Source: Bolinopsis microptera (taxonomy: Eukaryota; Ctenophora; Tentaculata; Lobata; Bolinopsidae). From it: DNA of 64,000 nt. A model generated the notes under the pieces. It was not told the DNA's origin. It saw only the letters and a program-made list of their open reading frames with translations, and made no database searches. The position numbers and the translations under genes were made by a program. Numbering within the stretch: the stretch's first letter is position 1; each line of letters opens with the position of its first letter. Shown here in pieces: positions 58,787 to 64,000 of this stretch. The stretch spans positions 16,965,058 to 17,029,057 of the forward strand of contig NC_087081.1 in NCBI RefSeq assembly GCF_026151205.1, written 5' to 3'.

Positions 58787-59317
58787 TTAAAATAGTTCAC
58801 TCAGTTCCTCGACCATCACGTTCCTCAACATGTCAAGGTGGGAGAGTGAGACAATGTCATGATCGTCGTAGACTTTTACTAAATGTGCCAGTCGGCTATC
58901 CTTGGTACGCTGACGGGCTCGTTTTGCAGGAGGAGCATCCCCGTAACTCTCCTTGAGCATCATCTCATCTGTAGTGGACTGTTCTATGTAGACGGCTTGA
59001 AGAAAGGTCCAGATAGTTGGGTAAGAGTGTCCCAACATTGCTGCAAACTTTCTGTTAAAGGCCTCTGCGTAGTTGAAGTTGCAGGTAGTCCGGTCGACGA
59101 GGTTCCAGGATTGCGGAGGAAAGCGGGCAGGTTTGGTGCTACGAGCGGTGGAAACTCCCTGTACCCAATTCGTCATGAAGTAGTTAAGGAAGTCGTCGAG
59201 GCCAAGGTGGGAGGGCATAAGATCTATGAGCTCCATGAAAGAAGGGAGAACATCGTCCACTGGGTGAAAGGCAAGCTGCATAGTGCATAAGTCTACATAT
59301 CCACACTCGAACAGGAC
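58787..59317 (-). CDS. MULE-type transposase, C-terminal fragment
   Basis: An open frame of 177 residues; it can begin at the acceptor CTTCAG|GTCC (59317) or at the internal ATG (59281). It has LCTMQLAFHPVDDVLPSF, then FPPQSWNLVDRTTCNFNYAE, then AFNRKFAAMLGHSYPTIWTF. In MULE transposases of animals the same order is found (LAF.P...V..AF; W.......RTNN..E.WN..F....G..HPTIW), after the DDE core. The usual Asn-rich stretch is NFNYAEAFNRKF here. The N-terminal part with the catalytic residues is not recognised, so it is probably an incomplete copy. A basic, Ala-rich tail (PPAKRARQRTKDS) follows. Confidence 0.65.
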   Translation of the reverse strand, partial: VLFECGYVDLCTMQLAFHPVDDVLPSFMELIDLMPSHLGLDDFLNYFMTNWVQGVSTARSTKPARFPPQSWNLVDRTTCNFNYAEAFNRKFAAMLGHSYPTIWTFLQAVYIEQSTTDEMMLKESYGDAPPAKRARQRTKDSRLAHLVKVYDDHDIVSLSHLDMLRNVMVEELSELF

Positions 59318-60055
59318 CTGAAGTCCAGGAATTGGTAAGGGGGTCGTTAATTCCTTCGTCGTAGTCCTTCTTCAGTCCGTTCTCCCGTACCCATCTCAGC
59401 TGTTCGTCCCCGGATGAAGACGGCCTTCTCAGGAAGAGTTAAGTAATAACTGTTACTCAGCATATTGTAGATAGTTGTGAAGAGGAGTAGGAATCGAATG
59501 TGATATACTAAACTAAATTCTCTGTGACATTTATACTGCACTATCGAAATCACTAACAAGAACCGCTATGCGATGGGATCTGATCTGGAACATACCCTGT
59601 CACTAGACTGAACATGAGATACCCTTAGTAGGTGCTAAAGTGTCACGCGATGAGATCCTCATTCCTAAATGATCTGCTTGAGTGCACGTACTTGGTCGGT
59701 ATTTCGCTTAGCGAAATCACATCGACCAGTTCATAATTATACCTCTTTATCAAAGAATCTTTTTGCATTTTAGAGTAGCATCAGGATATTTCAGTCAAAT
59801 GGAAGAAGTTTATACCGAACAATTGTCTAACGTATCTAAAAATTACAATATGATATGATGTATAATATAAATAATCTAGGACAATTTTCTGCTTCAACAA
59901 CTCCATGAATTATTCTAATCTCACCCTTTCATATGTCAACTGCTCGTTATACTCTAATCTGACAGAGCGCCTCTCTACAGTCCATCTCAACTGATTTGTC
60001 TAACCTTGCTCAACAAAATACTGTAGGTTACACCTTGTCCTAACACAGAGAATTA

Positions 60056-60340
60056 AGTTATTATTGTTAATGGGATATTAAAAGTTATTAAATAAGGAGT
60101 ACTAACAGTCAAAATTGTGATCTAAATGGGGCCTTTGGAGATTGGTGGTAAAGTTGGGTTCCATTAGTTTCCTCCCTGGACCGGCCCTCCAGGTCCTACT
60201 GGCCAGTCGCATAGCCAGTCCCCCCTCTACCGCTCCAGCCCGGTTTGTGGTGATGGTTCTGGAACTTTTCTGCAGCTTAGCAGATTGTACTTTTCGAAAT
60301 GGCTTAGGACTTCTAGTTGTTGAAACATGCCAGAGTGCTT
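60056..60340 (-). pseudogene. Degraded duplicate of the coiled-coil exon (55911-56138)
   Basis: Segments TAATGGGATATTAAAAG, TTAAATAAGGAGTA, GTTTCCTCCCTGGACCGG and GCAGATTGTACTT align in order with 55840-56100 of the intact copy, with many small deletions and substitutions. The frame is broken, so it cannot encode the coiled coil. Single-base deletions dominate. Confidence 0.8.
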
Positions 60341-61015
60341 TTAGGGTGGGGGGGGGTAGGGGGGGATGTAACATGTCCATTATTTTGTAAATGGAAGGAG
60401 TATTTCAGGGGTGTGGGGTGTATCATGGCTGAGTGTTAATTCAGGGTAGGGGGGGGGTGATTAACATTGGACGGTTTATCAGGGGTAGTTGAACACAGGC
60501 CAGTGTTATTCAGTGGAATGGTTGTTTAAAACTGGGGGTTATTCAGGGAGGTGCGGGGCGATATGTGAAACACCCAATGATTATTAAAGGTTATCGAGTT
60601 GGTTGTAACAGGGTTCACTGTTATTTGGAGGGGGGGGTCATGGCGAGTGTTTCAGGGTTTACGGTGTGTACGGGGGGGTATACACTGGCCGGATTGTTAT
60701 TCATGTGAACATCATGCAGTTTTTTCATTTGATATACACCTGGCCCGGGAAGTTTATTTCATGAATGGTGCTGGGTATGTTGGGATTAAACTGGGGAATT
60801 GATGTCAGTAGGGAGGGGAATAGTGATAAACTGGGGACTGTACTAGGGGGGCAGACAATTCGTTCAATTAACCATGCCGAGTTTTATTCATTTTCGGTGG
60901 CTAAATGGAGAAAATGGCCCAGTGAATTATTCAGAGGGTGGGAATTCATGGCCTGAAGTGTTTTGGTGGCCACATTCTCCAGTAGTCCATTTATGCAGGG
61001 GGGGTGACCCCCCGG
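60341..61015 (-). repeat. Degraded part of the coiled-coil acceptor array
   Basis: Recognisable but broken units (GAGTATTTCAGGGGTG, CCAGTGTTATTCAGTGG, ACACTGGCCGGATTGTTATT) continue from the degraded exon toward the clean array. Confidence 0.75.
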
Positions 61016-61016
61016 G

Positions 61017-61056
<40 letters not shown>

Positions 61057-62096
61057 AACACCTGGCCGGGAGTGTTATTCAGGGTGGGGGGGTGTAACAC
61101 CTGGCCGGGAGTGTTATTCAGGGTGGGGGGGTGTAACACCTGGCCGGGAGTGTTATTCAGGGGTGGGGGGTTGTAACACCTGGCCGGGAGTGTTATTCAG
61201 GGTGGGGGGTGTAACACCTGGCCGGGAGTGTTATTCAGGGTTGGGGGGGTGTAACACCTGGCCGGGAGTGTTATTCAGGGTGGGGGGAGTGTAACACCTG
61301 GCCGGGAGTGTTATTCAGGGTGGGGGGAGTGTAACACCTGGCCGGGAGTGTTATTCAGGGTGGGGGGAGTGTAACACCTGGCCGGGAGTGTTATCCAGGT
61401 GTGTAACACCTGGCCGGGAGTGTATTCAAGGGGTGTAACACCTGGCCGGGAGTGTTATTCAGGTGGGGAGTGTAACACCTGGCCGGGAGTGTTATTAAGG
61501 GTGGGGGAGTGTAACACCTGGCCGGGAGTGTTATTAAGGGTGGGGGGAGTGTAACACCTGGCCGGGAGTGTTATTAAGGGTGGGGGAGTGTAACACCTGG
61601 CCGGGAGTGTTATTAAGGGTGGGGGGAGTGTAACACCTGGCCGGGAGTGTTATTCAGGGTGGGGGGAGTGTAACACCTGGCCGGGAGTGTTATTAAGGGT
61701 GGGGGGAGTGTAACACCTGGCCGGGAGTGTTATTAAGGATGGGGGGTGTAACACCTGGCCGGGAGTGTTATTAAGGGTGGGGGGAGTGTAACACCTGGCC
61801 GGGAGTGTTATTCAGGGTGGGGGGAGTGTAACACCTGGCCGGGAGTGTTATTAAGGGTGGGGGGAGTGTAACACCTGGCCGGGAGTGTTATTCAGGGGGG
61901 GGGGAGTGTAACACCTGGCCGGGAGTGTTATTAAGGATGGGGGGTGTAACACCTGGCCGGGAGTGTTATTAAGGGTGGGGGGAGTGTAACACCTGGCCGG
62001 GAGTGTTATTCAGGGGGGTAACACCTGGCCGGGAGTGTTATTCAGGGTGGGGGGGAGTGTAACACCTGGCCGGGAGTGTTATTCAGGATTCCCGCA
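61016..62096 (-). repeat. Second clean copy of the acceptor array, about 27 units
   Basis: Starts with a G run (61020-61055), then units of GTAACACCTGGCCGGGAGTG plus TTATTCAGGGTGGGGGGA, mostly more regular than the first array. It ends at TTATTCAGGATTCCCGC (62096). Confidence 0.93.
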
Positions 62097-63105
62097 CTAT
62101 ATACTATTACTGTTATTAAGGGTGGAAGTGGGAAAAGTAAGGAGATTGAGCAGGAACTGTTTCTATGTTTGTTTGTTTTCTGTGGCCCGCTCGTTTCGCC
62201 CGCAATAATATGTCCGAAATCAGTATTAGTGATCTCGGACATACAAATCTTGAGTGTGACGTCATAACACGTGGTGTGACGTCACCATGCTCGCATCGAG
62301 AAATACCCTTACAATTGTCTAAAGGAGTGTAAAATATAACTTTAGATAGATCTTACATTCAAAAGTAAGATTGCTTTGTTGGAAAAGTACTAGTATATAG
62401 GACACTAGGACGCCCCCTCCCCACTAGGACACGGAGCAGCCCCGAGAAGCGGGATCTGAGGGCGCGGCCCCGAGGGGCTAAATAAAAGGTTTCATAAAGA
62501 TGTGTCCAACAGTAGAATATGTTTTTTAAAGATACCAATCGCTAAGTAAGAATAAATATTGTTTCGTAGGATAAAGGAGCAGAAGGTCAATAAGCGGGGA
62601 GCGTTATTATAGGGGATAGAATTAGAACCTGGCGTCTGAGTGGGGGATATGGGCTTCCCAGATCCTCAATTAGAACCTGGCCGCAGGCCGACTGAGTTAG
62701 CTAACCATGTTCTCAGGTAAACGAAAAACCACAACATTTTATCGGTATGACTTCATATTTTAGATTCTTTGGTTCCTATTAGTTATTTAAAAAAGTAAAA
62801 CTTTCGATATTGCAAAGAATAGCAAAAATAGAATAAAGGTTTACAAAAACTATTAACTCCCACGGTAAGATTTAAATTAATTTACATCTCATTCTTATAC
62901 TATATACTATATATGTTATAGTCTTTACACGCACAGCTTCATAAAAGTAGATTAGTTCCCAAAGTAGTAAAGTTATAAATAAGTAATGTATCCTGGGTGT
63001 TCCTATTTAGGGTTCCTATTTAGGGTTCCTATTTAGGGTTCCTATTTAGGGTTCCCAATGTCAGCTCGGTATTTGCAGCTCTGATCATACTTAACAATAA
63101 CTTCT
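62097..63105. other. Intergenic DNA
   Basis: Contains one and a half CRE/E-box units at 62257-62285 (TGACGTCATAACACGTGGTG then TGACGTCA) and a 14-bp repeat GTTCCTATTTAGGG four times at 62998-63053. No exon is recognised. Confidence 0.55.
62257..62285. promoter_or_regulatory. CRE/E-box unit
   Basis: TGACGTCATAACACGTGGTG followed by TGACGTCA, the same unit as at 10.26, 19.65 and 45.9 kb. Confidence 0.85.
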
Positions 63106-64000
63106 CTAATGAAATACAAGCAAGGAGGTGAGCAGTAGTGAGGTAACCACCAGAGAAGAGAAGCTAGTTAGACATCCAGCAGATTCAACATTGCTGCCAT
63201 CTTCGTCCGTCTCATCCTTCTCATCTTCACCCGTCTCAACTGTCTCATCCGTCTCAACTGTCTCATCCGTCTCAACTGTCTCATCCGTCTCAACTGTCTC
63301 ATCCGTCTCAACTGTCTCATCCGTCTCAACTGTCTCATCCGTCTCAACTGTCTCATCCGTCTCAACTGTCTCATCCGTCTCAACTGTCTCATCCGTCTCA
63401 ACTGTCTCATCTGTTTCATCCGTCTCAACTGTCTCATCTGTTTCATTCGTCTCAACATTGGTCTCATCTGCCTCGGTGAGATCATTGTTAACTGGTATAT
63501 TCTTAACAGGGGTTGGTGCAACAACCGGGGCCTCAAGAACAGTTGGGGCCTCAGGAACAGTTGGGGCCTCAGGAACAGTTGGGGCCTTAGGAACAGTTGG
63601 GGCCTCAGGAACAGTTGGGGCCTCAGGAACAGTTGGGGCCTCAGGAACAGTTGGGGCCTCAGGAACAGTTGGGGCCTCAGGAACAGTTGGGGCCTCAGGA
63701 ACAGTTGGATCTTTCTCGAAAGGAAAAGGCAGGGCATCCCCTAAGCTCTCAATTATATGGTGCATACAATTGGTGTCTTGGTTGAAGTCGCACAAACTAC
63801 TAGCAGGAGCGCAGACGTTGGAAATGTTGCGAGTGTTGTCCGGATCTTGACTATGCAAACACACCTCAGGAAGAGGGCAGTCCGTATCACAATCCTCAAT
63901 ATACAGTACCGGCCCCTGATACTGGCCTGGAGCTACTTCTAACATAGGCATCCCGTGTTGAGCCTGGTCGAAATGGCATTTCGTTGAGCACTGATTACCT
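63106..64000 (-). CDS. Probable GPI-anchored surface protein with hexapeptide repeats (C-terminal part, runs off the window)
   Basis: The frame is open from the window edge to a stop at 63106, about 298 residues. The visible N-terminal part is cysteine-rich ([48 protein letters not shown]). It is followed by ten copies of PTVPEA and then about a dozen copies of TDETVE, each coded by an 18-bp repeat. The end is [20 protein letters not shown] then VFH, a hydrophobic tail without cytoplasmic part, typical of a GPI-anchor signal. The two repeat blocks would form an extended, strongly acidic stalk. The signal peptide and start lie outside the window. Function is unknown. Open frames on the other strands here come from the same repeats. 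Confidence 0.72.
   Translation of the reverse strand, partial: GNQCSTKCHFDQAQHGMPMLEVAPGQYQGPVLYIEDCDTDCPLPEVCLHSQDPDNTRNISNVCAPASSLCDFNQDTNCMHHIIESLGDALPFPFEKDPTVPEAPTVPEAPTVPEAPTVPEAPTVPEAPTVPEAPTVPKAPTVPEAPTVPEAPTVLEAPVVAPTPVKNIPVNNDLTEADETNVETNETDETVETDETDETVETDETVETDETVETDETVETDETVETDETVETDETVETDETVETDETVETDETVETGEDEKDETDEDGSNVESAGCLTSFSSLVVTSLLLTSLLVFH
63218..63705 (-). repeat. Two coding 18-bp minisatellites
   Basis: GACGAGACAGTTGAGACG-type units (63218-63450, DETVET) and GGGGCCTCAGGAACAGTT-type units (63525-63705 on the plus strand, TVPEAP). Both keep the reading frame. Confidence 0.9.

Larger units (their letters stand above)
58153..60055. mobile_element. Region of a Mutator-like element interrupting the array
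   Basis: The array stops abruptly at about 58152 and its relatives resume at about 60340. Between them lie AATGGCATA-rich repeats (58155-58265, with inverted TGGCATAAATGGA/TCCATTTATGCCA), a 90-bp tandem pair rich in CTAGAGCGG (58470-58650) and the transposase fragment. I could not match a right terminal repeat to the left end, so the borders are approximate. Confidence 0.5.

Noticed and set aside
59347-59559. Upstream minus-strand frame as the N-terminal part of the MULE transposase
   Set aside because: It is not in continuous frame with the fragment at 58787-59317 and shows no recognisable catalytic motif.
56059-61294. Many frames with NTWPGVLFRGG or VTPGRECYSG
   Set aside because: They are readings of the G-rich acceptor array on the plus strand; the real coding strand here is minus and only includes the exon at 55911-56138.
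63128-63850. Plus-strand frame of 240 residues rich in SSVSTV
   Set aside because: Antisense reading of the 18-bp coding repeats; the minus-strand frame has cysteine-rich and GPI-signal features and is the better gene.

Overview
This is eukaryotic, almost certainly metazoan, DNA. Genes are split by short GT-AG introns, and two families can be named with confidence by conceptual splicing: the coatomer alpha subunit (COPA, minus strand) and a SIX1/2-class homeobox gene (minus strand). Base composition, repeat richness and secreted Ig-like and GPI-anchored proteins would fit an early-branching animal such as a cnidarian, but nothing here fixes the lineage and I do not name a species.

Layout. 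1-13.5 kb: no supportable exon; a long stretch unusually rich in CACGTG, often as TCACGTGA and often next to CCAAT boxes. 13.5-18.1 kb (+): nine-exon gene for a two-finger C2H2 zinc-finger protein. 18.1-22.9 kb: repeats. 22.9-31.85 kb (-): ten exons giving COPA residues 1 to about 438 (WD40 propeller region); the rest of COPA was not found in the window. 32-39 kb: mobile-element ground, with a tRNA-like SINE, an ORF with a CCHC knuckle and PD-(D/E)XK-like motif, and a family of shuffled GC-rich modules. 39.8-51.4 kb (-): SIX1/2, ten exons. Its largest intron contains, on the opposite strand, a complete four-exon gene (43.45-47.34 kb, +) for a secreted Ig-like, cysteine-rich, probably GPI-anchored protein. 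53.5-54.7 kb: terminal-inverted-repeat element with an unknown ORF. 55.5-56.1 kb (-): last two exons of a coiled-coil protein. 58.1-60 kb: Mutator-like (MULE) transposase fragment. 60-62.1 kb: a degraded second copy of the coiled-coil exon and its flanking array. 63.1-64 kb (-): C-terminal part of a probable GPI-anchored protein with hexapeptide repeats.

The most striking property is where the tandem repeats lie. At least seven arrays do not just sit in introns: their repeat unit contains a splice site of the neighbouring exon plus the first or last 9-45 bases of that exon. COPA has one acceptor array (49 bp, about 75 copies) and two donor arrays. SIX1/2 has one acceptor array (34 bp, about 35 copies) and a duplicated donor. 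The nested Ig-like gene has nine acceptor copies. The coiled-coil gene has one acceptor array of dozens of copies and one duplicated acceptor. Splice-junction modules seem to have been the seeds of minisatellite expansion in four separate genes. This follows from the exon reading frames reconstructed here and is the finding most worth following up.

A second theme is a dispersed 20-bp unit, TGACGTCATAACACGTGGTG, that joins a CRE to an E-box. It occurs tandemly or singly at four or five loci.
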